A stretch of DNA of 64,000 nucleotides from Acidobacteriota bacterium (GTDB taxonomy: Bacteria > Acidobacteriota > Terriglobia > Bryobacterales > Bryobacteraceae): the NCBI GenBank assembly GCA_017307505.1, contig JAFKEE010000035.1:62001-126000 (forward strand). Direction: 5' to 3'. A program made the translations under genes and the position numbers. The notes beneath the pieces were generated by a model, which saw only the letters and a list, made by a program, of their open reading frames with translations, did not search any database and was not told where the DNA came from. Shown one piece after another: positions 45,814-55,289 of the stretch. Within the stretch, counting starts at the first letter, position 1, and the number at the start of each line of letters is the position of its first letter.

Positions 45814-46173
45814 ATGACTGCTCGAGTATTCCAGGTGTGTCTGCCGGCGATCGTGCTGGCCTTGGCGGTATGGTCTTCGGCGCCGGATCTTTCGGGTCCG
45901 ATGCCGGCGCGGCCTGACGAAGTGTGCGTGGTCTGTTACGGTACCGTCGGATCCTCAGGCATTGCCTATCTGCTGAACGGTGTGCGCTATGCCGTGAGCA
46001 AGGAAGAGGCTCCTCTGTTCCTGAGCGATCCGCAAGGCTATGCCAAGCGGTTTGATGAGCACCAGCGGCCGAGGATGTCGATGTTGATCTGGAGCGGCGG
46101 TCTCTCCGCCTTCGCGGTGGCGCTGATCGTGGCGGCTGTGAGGAAGAGGCGGACCCGGCAATCGACCGGTTGA
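45814..46173 (+). CDS. Small membrane-anchored protein, unrecognised
   Basis: 119 residues with a signal-anchor (about 5-22, VCLPAIVLALAVWSSAP) and a second membrane helix at about 91-110 (MLIWSGGLSAFAVALIVAAV) followed by basic KRRTRQ. The exposed loop has CVVC near residue 38 and an isolated small domain GIAYLLNGVRYAVSKEEAPLFLSDPQGYAKRF. The loop resembles short periplasmic domains that sense metal or heme, but there is no clear family match. TGA overlaps the TTG start of the following HicB-like gene. Confidence 0.6.
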   Translation: MTARVFQVCLPAIVLALAVWSSAPDLSGPMPARPDEVCVVCYGTVGSSGIAYLLNGVRYAVSKEEAPLFLSDPQGYAKRFDEHQRPRMSMLIWSGGLSAFAVALIVAAVRKRRTRQSTG

Positions 46174-46424
46174 GGCCGTCCCATCCGGGAAGGAATCGCA
46201 AGATTACCCGGCAACACCTGGCCGTGGTGGAACAGGCCGAAGGCAACCTCTGCGCCAACTTTCCTGATCTGCCCGGGTGTGTCGCCACGGGCGCGGATCC
46301 GGACGAACTGAAGCCTCATCTCGCGGTTGCCCTGCAGTGGCACCTGGAGGCCTTGCAGGCCCAGGGACAGGCACCTCCGCCACCAACGGCGAGGGTGCTC
46401 CACGTCGACATTCCGACTTCCTGA
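46170..46424 (+). CDS. Solitary HicB-like antitoxin-fold protein
   Basis: 84 residues from TTG 46170, overlapping the stop codon of the previous gene. The UPF0150/HicB core is visible: [47 protein letters not shown], with the partial RNase H-like strand pattern and LPGC. The C-terminus VLHVDIPTS replaces the usual DNA-binding region. No HicA toxin lies next to it. Many such proteins are orphans that regulate or protect rather than forming a toxin-antitoxin pair. Confidence 0.7.
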   Translation: MRPSHPGRNRKITRQHLAVVEQAEGNLCANFPDLPGCVATGADPDELKPHLAVALQWHLEALQAQGQAPPPPTARVLHVDIPTS

Positions 46425-46494
46425 GAGCCGGCGCCCTGGGTGGGTTGCTGCCAGTTGCTGCAGCGGCCTCGGCAATCTAACTACACTGAATAAT

Positions 46495-49119
46495 ATGTCT
46501 GCTGAGCGCCAGCGTTTGCTGGAGGCCCGAGACCGTGTCAAACACTGGAAACGCTGGGGACCCTACCTGTCGGAGCGGCAATGGGGCACCGTCCGTGAAG
46601 ATTACTCGCCGTCTGGCGATGCCTGGCACTCGTTCCCCTTCGAACACTCCCATCAGAGAGCCTATCGCTGGGGTGAGGATGGGCTGCTGGGGATCAGCGA
46701 CAACCACCAGCGGCTGTGTTTCGCGGTGGCTCTTTGGAACGGCAGGGATCCGATCCTCAAGGAACGCCTGTATGGCCTGAGCAATGGCCAGGGCAACCAC
46801 GGGGAAGACGTCAAGGAAGTCTACTTCTACCTGGATTCCACACCGACGCACTCTTACATGAAGGCGCTGTACAAGTATCCGCAGCGCCAGTATCCCTACG
46901 ACTGGCTGCGGCGGCGGGCGGCCGAACTGGGCCTGCACGAGCACGAACCGGAGGTCTGGGAGTCGGGCTGTTTCGACGAGAACCGCTACTTTGACGTATT
47001 CGCAGAGTACGCAAAGGCGGATGAGGACGATATCCTGATCCGGCTGACGGTGCACAACCGGGGTCCGCGCGCGGCTCCGCTGCATCTGCTGCCGACGCTC
47101 TGGTTTCGCAACCGGTGGACGTGGGGCCGGAAGAACCGGTCACGTCCCAGGATCGAGCAGACGGGACCTGGCCTAGTGGAGGCGGTGGAGGCGACGATGG
47201 GCCGCTGGAGCTTCGCTCTGGAAGGCGCGCCCCGGATGCTGTTCACCGAGAACAATTCGAACGAGCACGTGCTCTATGGCAACACGGTGGGCACGGTGTA
47301 TACGAAGGACGCGTTCCACCGGCGGATCGTGAATGGCGAACTGGAGGCGGTGAATCCGGGCCAGACCGGCTCGAAGATGTGCGGCTGGTACGAGTGGAAT
47401 GTTCCGGCCGGCGGCAGTGTCTCGGTGCGCCTGCGGCTGAGGGCCGAGGCTCCCGCCGCGGAGGGGTTCTCGGACTTCGACGAGATCTTCGCGCGGCGCC
47501 TGAAGGAGGCGGACGATTTCTACTGCGATTTGCGGTCGTGCACGCTGTCGGACGACGCGCGCATGGTCCAGCGGCAGGCCTTTGCGGGCCTGCTGTGGTC
47601 GAAGCAGTACTATCACTACGTCGTGGAGGACTGGCTGAAGGGGGATCCGGCGACGCCTCCCCCTCCGAACGAGCGGCTGAACGGCCGGAACTCGGAGTGG
47701 AAGCACTTCTTCACGGACGACATTCTTTCGATGCCGGACAAGTGGGAGTATCCGTGGTTTGCCGCTTGGGACCTGGCCTTCCACATGATCCCTTTCGCCC
47801 AGATCGACGCGGAGTTCGCCAAGACGCAGTTGCAGTTGTTGCTACGGGAGTGGTACCTGCATCCCAACGGGCAGATCCCGGCGTATGAGTGGGCGTTTTC
47901 CGACGTGAATCCGCCGGTGCATGCCTGGGCCTGCTACCGCGTGTTCAAGATCGACTGGAAGGAAAACGGTGAGCCGGATCACGGGTTCCTGGAACGGTGC
48001 TTCCATAAGCTGCTGATGAACTTCACGTGGTGGGTCAACCGCAAGGACTCGACCGGCGACAACATTTTCGAAGGCGGCTTCCTGGGGCTGGACAATATCG
48101 GGGTGTTCGACCGCTCGCGGCCGCTGCCCACCGGCGGCTATACCGAGCAGTCGGACGGCACCAGCTGGATGGCGATGTACTCGCTGAACATGCTGCGGAT
48201 CGCCCTGGAGCTGGCGAAGGTGAATCCGACGTACGAGGACATCGCCAGCAAGTTCCTGGAGCACTTCCTGTACATCTCGTCGGCGATGAATACGCTGGGC
48301 GGCGCGGGGCTGTGGGACGACCAGGACGGGTTCTACTATGACCGGCTGCGGCTGCCGTCGGGCAAGTGCTATCCGCTGCGGGTGCGGTCCATTGTGGGCC
48401 TGATCCCGCTCTTTGCGGTGGAGACTTTCGATTCCGAGACGGCGGCGAATCTGGAGGGCTTCCAGCGGCGTACCAGGTGGTTTCTGGAGCACCGGCGCGA
48501 CCTGACGGAACATCTGCTGTGGCATCCGGCCAGCGACAACAATCCGCTGGGGATCATTGCCCTGATCCAGCCCATCCGGCTGATTAGGGCACTGGAGCTG
48601 ATGCTGGACGAGGAGGAGTTCCTGTCGCCGTATGGCATCCGGTCGATGTCGCAGGTGCACCGGCGGAATCCCTTCGTGATGCATGTGAACGGGGACGAGT
48701 ACCGGGTGGATTACTGCCCGGCGGAGTCGTCGTCGCGCATGTTCGGCGGGAATTCGAACTGGCGCGGGCCGATCTGGTTCCCGCTGAACTACCTGCTGAT
48801 CGAGTCGCTGCAGAAGTTCCATCACTACTTCGGCGACCGGCTGGAGGTGGAGTTCCCCACCGGGTCGGGCAACGTTAGGAACCTGGGCGAGATTGCGACG
48901 GAGATTTCGAAGCGGCTGTCGCGGATCTTCCTGCGGGATGAGAACGGGCGGCGGCCCTGCTACGGGGAAACGGAGCTGTTCCAGAAGGATGAACATTTCC
49001 GGGACTATTTGTTTTTCCATGAGTACTTCCATGGCGACAATGGGGCCGGGCTGGGCGCGAACCACCAGACGGGCTGGACCGCGCTGGTGGCCAAGCTGTT
49101 GACGCAGAGCGGGGAGTGA
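46495..49119 (+). CDS. GH63-like glucosidase (cytosolic)
   Basis: 874 residues from ATG 46495. The N-terminal beta-sandwich region ([46 protein letters not shown]) and the alpha/alpha toroid ([105 protein letters not shown]-type end [13 protein letters not shown]) match bacterial GH63-type glucosidases of unknown specificity. No signal peptide. Likely catalytic acids are Asp in FAAWDLAF and Glu in YEWAFSD. Hydrolysis of alpha-glucosides such as glucosylglycerate or kojibiose-like units is plausible. It ends 19 bases before the first copy of the palindromic repeat. Confidence 0.9.
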   Translation: MSAERQRLLEARDRVKHWKRWGPYLSERQWGTVREDYSPSGDAWHSFPFEHSHQRAYRWGEDGLLGISDNHQRLCFAVALWNGRDPILKERLYGLSNGQGNHGEDVKEVYFYLDSTPTHSYMKALYKYPQRQYPYDWLRRRAAELGLHEHEPEVWESGCFDENRYFDVFAEYAKADEDDILIRLTVHNRGPRAAPLHLLPTLWFRNRWTWGRKNRSRPRIEQTGPGLVEAVEATMGRWSFALEGAPRMLFTENNSNEHVLYGNTVGTVYTKDAFHRRIVNGELEAVNPGQTGSKMCGWYEWNVPAGGSVSVRLRLRAEAPAAEGFSDFDEIFARRLKEADDFYCDLRSCTLSDDARMVQRQAFAGLLWSKQYYHYVVEDWLKGDPATPPPPNERLNGRNSEWKHFFTDDILSMPDKWEYPWFAAWDLAFHMIPFAQIDAEFAKTQLQLLLREWYLHPNGQIPAYEWAFSDVNPPVHAWACYRVFKIDWKENGEPDHGFLERCFHKLLMNFTWWVNRKDSTGDNIFEGGFLGLDNIGVFDRSRPLPTGGYTEQSDGTSWMAMYSLNMLRIALELAKVNPTYEDIASKFLEHFLYISSAMNTLGGAGLWDDQDGFYYDRLRLPSGKCYPLRVRSIVGLIPLFAVETFDSETAANLEGFQRRTRWFLEHRRDLTEHLLWHPASDNNPLGIIALIQPIRLIRALELMLDEEEFLSPYGIRSMSQVHRRNPFVMHVNGDEYRVDYCPAESSSRMFGGNSNWRGPIWFPLNYLLIESLQKFHHYFGDRLEVEFPTGSGNVRNLGEIATEISKRLSRIFLRDENGRRPCYGETELFQKDEHFRDYLFFHEYFHGDNGAGLGANHQTGWTALVAKLLTQSGE

Positions 49120-49137
49120 GGTGGGCGGGTACCGGGT

Positions 49138-49158
49138 TGAGCGGATCAGGGGATCCGC
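49138..49158. repeat. Palindromic direct repeat, copy 1
   Basis: The 21 bases at 49138-49158 recur exactly at 52149-52169. The core GCGGATCAGGGGATCCGC is an imperfect palindrome (GCGGATC and GATCCGC arms) and can form a terminator-like hairpin after the glucosidase gene. The two copies bracket the three-gene segment. Confidence 0.8.
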
Positions 49159-49239
49159 GGACGTCACCAATTGGCGCAGGATCGTAGATCCAGGGAAAGC
49201 ATTTGGCGGACGGATGCAGCGGTGGTCGCTGGACCGGAA

Positions 49240-50125
49240 TCACTGGAGGTAGGGAGCAGGCGGAAAACCCGACGACTGGAAATGTGCAAAGCGTCCCAGG
49301 ATCTCTTTGGGATCGCATGCCTCCGCTACTCCATATGCACAGGCACGCTGGAAGCGCTGCTGAGCGCGGTCACTCAGGCCCCCTGACTCGCGGGTATACA
49401 ACAGTCCGGCCGCCGCGCAACTCGGAGCATAGTTACCGGCGCACGCCCGATCGAAACTCGCAATGGCGTGAGCTACATCAGCCGGCGCACCATCGCCTCG
49501 CAGATAGCTATGGCCTAAGGCGTCACACCCTCGCCACCATGAGTTTTCACGCGCCCGTTGGAGGAATTCCACCGCACGGGAGTGATCCGGCGCCACACCG
49601 TTACCAGCCCGCAACAACGCCGCAAGGATAAAGCACGAACCTCCATCTCCGCGTTCACAGGCTTGCAGCCACGCAGCCTCGCCCTTTTCGTGAACCAGCA
49701 ATGTCATCGAACGGCAACTCTCGCTCAGTCCCAGCTCGCACGCCCGCCAAAGCGACTTCCCCGCAGCCACCGTGTCCCGAGGTACGGCCAGTTCGACCGT
49801 TAGTACCTGTCCCAACTCGAAGCAGGCGCGTGCGGAGTTGCCTTGACAGTTGCGCCCCAAGACATACAAATAGGACTCACATGCCTTGCGCCTGCCCTCA
49901 GAGCAGGCGGTCTTCCAAAATGCCGCTGACTTGCCAGTGTGCCCTACCCCGATCAGATTGCTTGAGAGCATCACGAGAAATAGCAGGCTCCATACACCAG
50001 ATGGACGCTGCCAGTCGAAAATTCGCTCGCACCCGCGGAAGTAGCGCGGAGAGTGCAAGCAGCGACAGGCTAAGGCTAACGAGCGAAAACGGCGATACCG
50101 CGAGCAGCAACCGCGGCACGGCCAT
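49240..50125 (-). CDS. Hcp-like Sel1-repeat protein, probably frameshifted near its start
   Basis: The body (to residue about 270 of the frame ending at 49240) consists of Sel1-like repeats with paired cysteines: ACELGLSESCRSM, ACERGDGGSCFILAALLRAGNGVAPD, ACAGNYAPSCAAAGLLYTRE and ACAYGVAEACDPK. This is the layout of Hcp-type cysteine-rich proteins, whose cysteines form disulfides. The ATG 50125 with GGGAG upstream opens another frame (MAVPRLLLAVSPFSLVSLSL, a good membrane or signal segment). An extra base in the TTTT run at 50018-50021 would join it to DWQRPSGVWSLLFLVMLSSN. Without it the frame starts at TTG 50139 with poor sequence. Confidence 0.6.
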
Positions 50126-50170
50126 CCGGCTCCCAGCAACTGTGTGGCTCATGGCAGGTCTAGAGGTGAG

Positions 50171-51127
50171 CTAACGCGCGGGCGGTGGCGGAGCATTGAT
50201 GGGCGCACCGCGATCGAAGGAAACCACCTGCCGCTCCACTTTGCCCTCGACACTCTGTGATTCCTTGATGACTGGGTTTAGCCCGAGCACGCAAAAGGCG
50301 TCGGCGTCGGCCAAAGCGGGTTGGCACAACAAGCGCCATGGGAATGTGGTCTTTGACTTCGACATGAAGTCCTGCAGGGCAACCCGCGCCGGTTGAAAGC
50401 TCGCGCCCCATTTGATCAGCCCAGCCCTGCCCTCGGGCAGACTATGGCGGGACACGCCGGAAAAGAGTCGATGGAAGCCATCTCCCAAAAGCCCAGTCGC
50501 TGCTTCGACTCGGATACCCGACGCTCTGGTGATCTCTTGAGCGATGGCAACCAAGGTATCGAATGGCGAGCGCTCCTGCTCGGGGACGGTAATGGAGACA
50601 TCCAGCAGGGTGTTTACTGCAACTTGCCGGCCCGAAACGTCGGAGGTTAACTTGGGGACAATCACCCAAGCGTCACCTATCACGCGGAGTTCATACTGGG
50701 CGACGGGTCGCGATCCCGAGTAGGCGGCGATTATTCCGCGCACGACCGCCTCCCGCGCCCGGGTGCCGGAACCGGCCGCTTCGATCTGATTGCGCATGGC
50801 TCCCACATCCAAGACCGTGTACCGAAGCGATCGGGTAACAGTGGCCAAATTGGTTGTGGCTCTCGCCGGTCCCCTCGCCACCAGCGAGGGATCGGGAATC
50901 ATGTCGCCGGCATATTTCCACACCGGCTCTTCGTAGTTGAAGACCCAACCCTTCCGCGCCTGCAACTCTTCCAGTGCGGACAGTAGGGGCCGTCCCCCCT
51001 CGTATCGGAGAGAGCCAAGAGGTGCGCTCGCTGTTTGCGCGTGTGCGGCAAAAAACGCTGCACAGTACGCAAAAGCGAACACTACATTTCGTGCCACCCG
51101 CCACTTTCGGAGAATTCCTGCTTCCAT
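50171..51127 (-). CDS. Secreted protein with STN-like N-terminus, unrecognised
   Basis: 318 residues with a signal peptide (VARNVVFAFAYCAAFFAAHAQ) and GGAAAG before ATG 51127. Residues 35-70 (LGSLRYEGGRPLLSALEELQARKGWVFNYEEPVWKYAGD) resemble the start of secretin and TonB-type STN domains. Later parts show AQEITRASGIRVEAATGLLGD and LIKWGASFQPARVALQDFMSKSKTTFPWRLL and a proline-rich end APINAPPPPAR. No family was assigned. It is the middle gene of a three-gene minus-strand run, 31 bases upstream of the Sel1-repeat gene. Confidence 0.65.
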   Translation of the reverse strand: MEAGILRKWRVARNVVFAFAYCAAFFAAHAQTASAPLGSLRYEGGRPLLSALEELQARKGWVFNYEEPVWKYAGDMIPDPSLVARGPARATTNLATVTRSLRYTVLDVGAMRNQIEAAGSGTRAREAVVRGIIAAYSGSRPVAQYELRVIGDAWVIVPKLTSDVSGRQVAVNTLLDVSITVPEQERSPFDTLVAIAQEITRASGIRVEAATGLLGDGFHRLFSGVSRHSLPEGRAGLIKWGASFQPARVALQDFMSKSKTTFPWRLLCQPALADADAFCVLGLNPVIKESQSVEGKVERQVVSFDRGAPINAPPPPAR

Positions 51128-51160
51128 GATTGTCTTTCCTCTCCATTGAGTTCATAGCAG

Positions 51161-51928
51161 TTAGGGCACCGGCCGAAAAGCGCTAGCACTAGCTCGCGAC
51201 AACCTCACCTCGCCTGGGTGTATTTGGTAGTTCAGCTGATTCGGCCACGGAGTGTAGTATTGCCCTCCCCCACTGTTTCGGCACTGCATGTACATGCTCT
51301 GGTTAGTTTGGATTCCGCAATAACCTCCGGGCCCATTCGCCAGTTGTGCCGAATACCATCGCACCGCTGCTGCGCAGTCCTTGAATCCAATGGCATCCAG
51401 ACCGTACCCATTACTCCGAGCGCCGATGTAGGCGCCTTCAGGGTCAGTAAACAGGTAGATGTTCCCGACGGTCCAGATTTCACTTCCAGATAGAAACAAT
51501 TCAGGAAACGGAGAAGTCGGGAATATAGCCTTGCAGGAATCCGCCAGGGTCATCGTGATCATTTCTTGCACCATTCGTCCATCCAATCCGGTGCCGTCCG
51601 CAAGATCCGCAAGAAAGCCCGCGACATAGGGATGAGTTGCCGAATTGTTATATGCTGAACTGCTTTCGCCGCTCGGATACCGACAGGCGATCGCACGCTG
51701 AGCCGCGGAAGATGTAGTTGCGTTCCACGAACCATACGCCAGCACATAGTGATCCGAGTTGCCCCACCCTGTGCCATCGTCATCAGAGATCGATAAGGAA
51801 GTGGAGGTGCTAACGGTGGAAGTGGTATCGCACCCGCGAGCGGGACATGCAAGTCCATTGGTACAGCCCGGCAGACTGCCCCAGGCCCTGGCGGCAGATA
51901 GTTCGGCGAAGTACGGTTTCCAAGGCAT
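51161..51928 (-). CDS. Unrecognised protein, rich in Ser/Thr/Asn/Gly/Cys
   Basis: 255 residues from ATG 51928; AAGGAGG abuts the ATG, which is too close to be ideal. No signal peptide is visible. The sequence is low in charge and rich in Ser, Thr, Gly and aromatic residues (TVSTSTSLSISDDDGTGWGN, SSSAYNNSATHPYVAGFLAD, NGPGGYCGIQTNQSMYMQCRNSGGGQYY), with eight cysteines. It reads like a short secreted or exposed protein whose start may lie elsewhere. Base composition is lower in GC than the surrounding DNA. It begins a three-gene run with no identifiable function. Confidence 0.5.
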   Translation of the reverse strand: MPWKPYFAELSAARAWGSLPGCTNGLACPARGCDTTSTVSTSTSLSISDDDGTGWGNSDHYVLAYGSWNATTSSAAQRAIACRYPSGESSSAYNNSATHPYVAGFLADLADGTGLDGRMVQEMITMTLADSCKAIFPTSPFPELFLSGSEIWTVGNIYLFTDPEGAYIGARSNGYGLDAIGFKDCAAAVRWYSAQLANGPGGYCGIQTNQSMYMQCRNSGGGQYYTPWPNQLNYQIHPGEVRLSRASASAFRPVP

Positions 51929-52268
51929 CCTCCTTAGCCATCACCCGAGGTTAAGAGCCAAAGTGCGATCCCAGAAGACATGTAAGTCACGTCATATTTC
52001 AGACATCTACTGTTCGGACATCCGAAAAACCCACAACCAGATTATTCTTGATATTACAGAGAGCGGGCTTCCCGTACAAGAGAAATCCCAGAAAGACGGA
52101 GGCATTCCGCAAACATTATGATCTATGGAGATGGGCTTTCGGCCGGGCTGAGCGGATCAGGGGATCCGCTGCGGACGAGGGCGTCCGCCTTACTACGCGC
52201 GGGTCGCGGTGACGGACGGGTGGAGGTCGGAGGGTTGGTGGCCCAGTTTGGATCGGCAGCGACGGGGA
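51929..52268. other. Non-coding gap with AT-richer DNA and the second repeat copy
   Basis: No credible gene. The first 200 bases are visibly poorer in GC than the rest of the window and may hold the promoter of the three-gene minus-strand run. The repeat at 52149-52169 lies here, followed by GC-rich sequence after which the gluconate dehydrogenase small subunit gene ends. Confidence 0.6.
52149..52169. repeat. Palindromic direct repeat, copy 2
   Basis: An exact repeat of the 21 bases at 49138-49158, in the same orientation, 3.0 kb away. It lies 100 bases beyond the stop of the gluconate 2-dehydrogenase subunit 3-like gene, so it could also act as its terminator hairpin. Confidence 0.8.
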
Positions 52269-52868
52269 TCAGCCCTCTTTGAAGGGCGAACGGTTGATCG
52301 CGTAGGTGATGGCTTCCTGGGGTACCTGGAAGACCTGCATGCCGACGTTGCCTTTGTAGCCCAACGCCCTCACTCCGGCGGGTGAGGTGAAGTAGGCGTC
52401 GACCACCATGCGGCGCGCCCATTCGAAGAAGCGAATGCCCGGGCCGGTCTCCGGCGTGTCGTTGCGGCGGTAGGCGATGAGGTCGAGAAGTTCCGCCTGC
52501 TGCGCCGGTTTGGCGGCGACGAAGGTGGCTTCATAGCGCTTCGGGCACTGGTCGTCGAGCCAGGCGAGTCCGCCGAGCCAGATCTGCGCCATGCGGTCGG
52601 AACCGGAGCACATCAGGTCGATGAACTCAGGCGCGCCGGCGCCCGCGCCGCCGACCTCGGATCCTTCTGGCGGGATGATGAGATCCGCCAACCTCGTCAC
52701 CGTCTGGTATTCGTGCGGATTCAGGGCCTTCGGTTTGTAGACGCCGCTGGCCGCCTTCTTCTCCTCGGCCGCGTGCTGGTGGACGTGCTGCATGGCCTCG
52801 GCCGACAACTGCCCGAGCAGGGCCGCGGCGGCGGCGTTGCGGAGGATCGCGCGTCGAGTCGATTCCAT
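52269..52868 (-). CDS. Gluconate 2-dehydrogenase subunit 3-like protein (Tat-exported)
   Basis: 199 residues from ATG 52868. The N-terminus ESTRRAILRNAAAAALLGQLSAEA is a twin-arginine-type leader. The mature region (KALNPHEYQTVTRLADLIIPPEGSEVGGAGAGAPEFIDLMCSG, GIRFFEWARRMVVDAYFTSPAG) matches the gluconate 2-dehydrogenase subunit 3 family, which helps export and mature the flavin subunit. Its start overlaps the TAA of the GMC gene by one base (TAATG), so the two are coupled. No cytochrome c subunit gene is next to them. Confidence 0.87.
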   Translation of the reverse strand: MESTRRAILRNAAAAALLGQLSAEAMQHVHQHAAEEKKAASGVYKPKALNPHEYQTVTRLADLIIPPEGSEVGGAGAGAPEFIDLMCSGSDRMAQIWLGGLAWLDDQCPKRYEATFVAAKPAQQAELLDLIAYRRNDTPETGPGIRFFEWARRMVVDAYFTSPAGVRALGYKGNVGMQVFQVPQEAITYAINRSPFKEG

Positions 52869-54589
52869 TACAGCTCTCCCTTCTTCAGTCCTTCGGCGAT
52901 GAACTCGGACGCGCGCCAGGCCATGGCGCAGATGGTCAGGGTGGGATTCTTGTCGGGATTCGTGACAAAAGGCGCGGCGTCGGCAACGAATACGTTTTTG
53001 ACGTCGTGGGACTGGGAATACTTGTTGAGCGCGCTGGTCTTCGGATCGGAACCCATGCGGACCGTGCCCAACTCGTGGATGATCTCGCCGGGCGTTGAGA
53101 TGGCACGTTTCGTATCGGCCACCGTCTTGGGCCCGTTCACGCGTCCACCCATGCCTTCGATGATGGCGGCGAAGGTCTCGTGCATATGCTTGACCATCTT
53201 GAGCTCGTAGTCGCTCCACTCGAAATGGAAGCGGAGGACGGGAATGCCCCAGCGGTCGACCACATGCGGGTCGATATCGCAGTAGCTCTTCGCATTGGGG
53301 ATCATCTCTCCACGGCCGGCGAAGCCGACGGAGCAGCCGTAGCTGTCGAGGATCGCCTTCTTGAGCCCGGCTCCGTAGCCTTCGTGCGAGCGGCAGACGC
53401 CGTTGAAGCTGCCGAGCATTGGCATGTTGTAGCCGCCGCCTACCTCGATGTGATAACCACGCGGGAAGTCCTTGTTCTTCTGCTCCAGGCCCCACCAGGG
53501 CATGTAGACGTGGCCGCCCGCATAGCCGTCACTGTCGTGCTTCATCATGCCTTCCAGCGCAGGCACGTAGCCGCCCAGGCTGTAGCCGACGGTGTCGGTG
53601 AGATTGCGCCCGACGCTGCCGGAGGAGTTGGCCAGGCCGTCGGGATGCCGCGAGGATTTCGAATTCAACAGGAGCCGCGCACTTTCACAGGCGCTCGCCG
53701 CCAGCACGACGACGCGGCAGTTGATCTGCTTTTCGGTGCGCGTGGTCTTGTCGATATAGCTGACTGCCTTGGCCTTGCCATCGGCGCCGGTGATGATCTC
53801 ACGGACCATGGCGTTGGGGATGACGGTGAGCAGGCCGGTCTTCATTGCCGGGAAGATCTGCACCTGGCTCGAGGAGTAGTTGGAGGCGGTGACGCAGCCA
53901 CGTCCGCACTGGCCGCAGTAGTGACAGGCGAGGCGGCCGTTCTTCGGTTTGGTGAGAATCGCCATGCGCGCCGGCACGCATGGAATATTCAGTTTTCGCG
54001 AGGACTTCTGGATGAGGTATTCGTGAACGCGCAGAGCCGGGGCGGGCAGGAACCGGCCGTCGGGCGCGGAGCGCAGGCCTTCGGCGGTGCCGCAGATGCC
54101 GATGAAGTCTTCGGCCTTGTCGTAGTAGGGCGCGATCTCTTCGTAGGTGACAGGCCAGTCTGTGCCCAAGCCGTCGTTGAGCAGGCTGGCTTTGAAATCG
54201 TAGTCGGCGAAGCGCAGCGAGATGCGGCCATAGTGATTGGTGCGGCCGCCGAGGATGCGCGAGCGGAACCAGCGGAACTGGCTGCCTGCGGCGACGGTGT
54301 AGGGCTCTTCGTCGATCTCCCAATAGCCGGTGGGTGCACTGAAGAAACCGAAGTCCTTGCGGCCGAAATAGGAGGAGGCGTCGTCGCCGGCTCCACGGTG
54401 CGGGTAATCGGCGGGGGTCTTGTGCTCCTTGTAGTCACGCGCGGGATTGAGCATGGCTCCGGCTTCCAGCAGCGTAACCTTCACGCCGAGCTTCGTCAGT
54501 ACGTGAGCGACGGTTCCGCCACCGGCTCCAGAGCCGATGACCACAACGTCATGAACCGGTGCGCCCCTCATCACCTGTGGCATGTCCAT
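52868..54589 (-). CDS. GMC-family FAD oxidoreductase (gluconate/choline dehydrogenase-like)
   Basis: 573 residues from ATG 54589; an earlier in-frame start at 54640 exists. FAD-binding VHDVVVIGSGAGGGTVAHVLTKLGVKVTLLEAGAM, then GGRTNHYGRISLRF and a CHYCGQCGRGC cysteine cluster, which many of these membrane-associated enzymes carry. The C-terminal GMC catalytic part has HELGTVRMGSDP and ADAAPFVTNPDKNPTLTICAMAWRASEF with the expected His/Asn. It is co-transcribed with the small subunit, which carries the Tat leader for the pair. The sugar, alcohol or polyol it oxidises is not determined. Confidence 0.9.
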   Translation of the reverse strand: MDMPQVMRGAPVHDVVVIGSGAGGGTVAHVLTKLGVKVTLLEAGAMLNPARDYKEHKTPADYPHRGAGDDASSYFGRKDFGFFSAPTGYWEIDEEPYTVAAGSQFRWFRSRILGGRTNHYGRISLRFADYDFKASLLNDGLGTDWPVTYEEIAPYYDKAEDFIGICGTAEGLRSAPDGRFLPAPALRVHEYLIQKSSRKLNIPCVPARMAILTKPKNGRLACHYCGQCGRGCVTASNYSSSQVQIFPAMKTGLLTVIPNAMVREIITGADGKAKAVSYIDKTTRTEKQINCRVVVLAASACESARLLLNSKSSRHPDGLANSSGSVGRNLTDTVGYSLGGYVPALEGMMKHDSDGYAGGHVYMPWWGLEQKNKDFPRGYHIEVGGGYNMPMLGSFNGVCRSHEGYGAGLKKAILDSYGCSVGFAGRGEMIPNAKSYCDIDPHVVDRWGIPVLRFHFEWSDYELKMVKHMHETFAAIIEGMGGRVNGPKTVADTKRAISTPGEIIHELGTVRMGSDPKTSALNKYSQSHDVKNVFVADAAPFVTNPDKNPTLTICAMAWRASEFIAEGLKKGEL

Positions 54590-54782
54590 CAGGTTTATCA
54601 CATCCTTGAGGAAAGAGTGAAGGAAGGGCAATCCGCTCAATGCGATGGATCGCCGGCGCGGGAGCTTGCGGAAACATTTTCCGGCTTGGGCGCATCGATT
54701 GAATCATGGCGTCACGCAATTCGCTGGAATCTGGTGCGCCATTTGTTGACAGTTATCACGAACGAAAAGGCTGGCCCTATTC

Positions 54783-55289
54783 ATGAGAATCATTCCGCTG
54801 CTCATCTCTGTTTCCGCGCTCTGCCTCGATGCGGCGGGGCAGGCACGCCCTGCTGGCTCCAATCCGCAGGACATCGTCCTGCTGGAGTACACACCGGGCT
54901 TCAAGGACGGCTGCGGGTCGAACAAGATGGAGTTTGTGCGCTCGTGGGGCGACGGAAGTTCGGAGACCTCGGCCTTTCGAGTGACTGAAGGAGCGGGGCT
55001 GGTAATTACCGATGTCGACTGGCGCTATGTCACGGGACCGCCCAACCAGTTCGCGGTTTTGCGGCTGCTGGTGCAGAACCTGGGGGATCCGTCGAAGACC
55101 CGGCGCACCTTCGAGTCGGCCGTTCGCCTGGACGGCTATGGCAACGGGGGCACCAGCGAGCATATGACCACCGGCTTCGTGGTGCGTCCGGAGGCGCGGA
55201 TCTGTGCCGAAGTGCCGGGCGAGGCTCAAGGGTCCGTGGTGCGGCTTTCGCGCGTGCTGCTGCGCGGCTATTTGACAGGCGGACGCTAG
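54783..55289 (+). CDS. Secreted protein, unrecognised
   Basis: 168 residues with a signal peptide (IIPLLISVSALCLDAAGQA). The mature part is beta-rich (KMEFVRSWGDGSSETSAFRVTEGAGLVITDVDWRYV, AVLRLLVQNLG, EARICAEVPGEAQGSVVRLSRVLLRGYL), probably a small beta-sandwich. No family match. The last four bases overlap the end of the converging large glycosyltransferase gene. Confidence 0.7.
   Translation: MRIIPLLISVSALCLDAAGQARPAGSNPQDIVLLEYTPGFKDGCGSNKMEFVRSWGDGSSETSAFRVTEGAGLVITDVDWRYVTGPPNQFAVLRLLVQNLGDPSKTRRTFESAVRLDGYGNGGTSEHMTTGFVVRPEARICAEVPGEAQGSVVRLSRVLLRGYLTGGR

Noticed and set aside
51759-52121. A plus-strand frame of 120 residues
   Set aside because: It overlaps a minus-strand gene, is low in GC-consistent codon bias and has no recognisable motif.
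49138-52169. An insertion sequence explaining the repeat-flanked segment
   Set aside because: No transposase or recombinase frame is found between the repeats and no terminal inverted repeats were seen.
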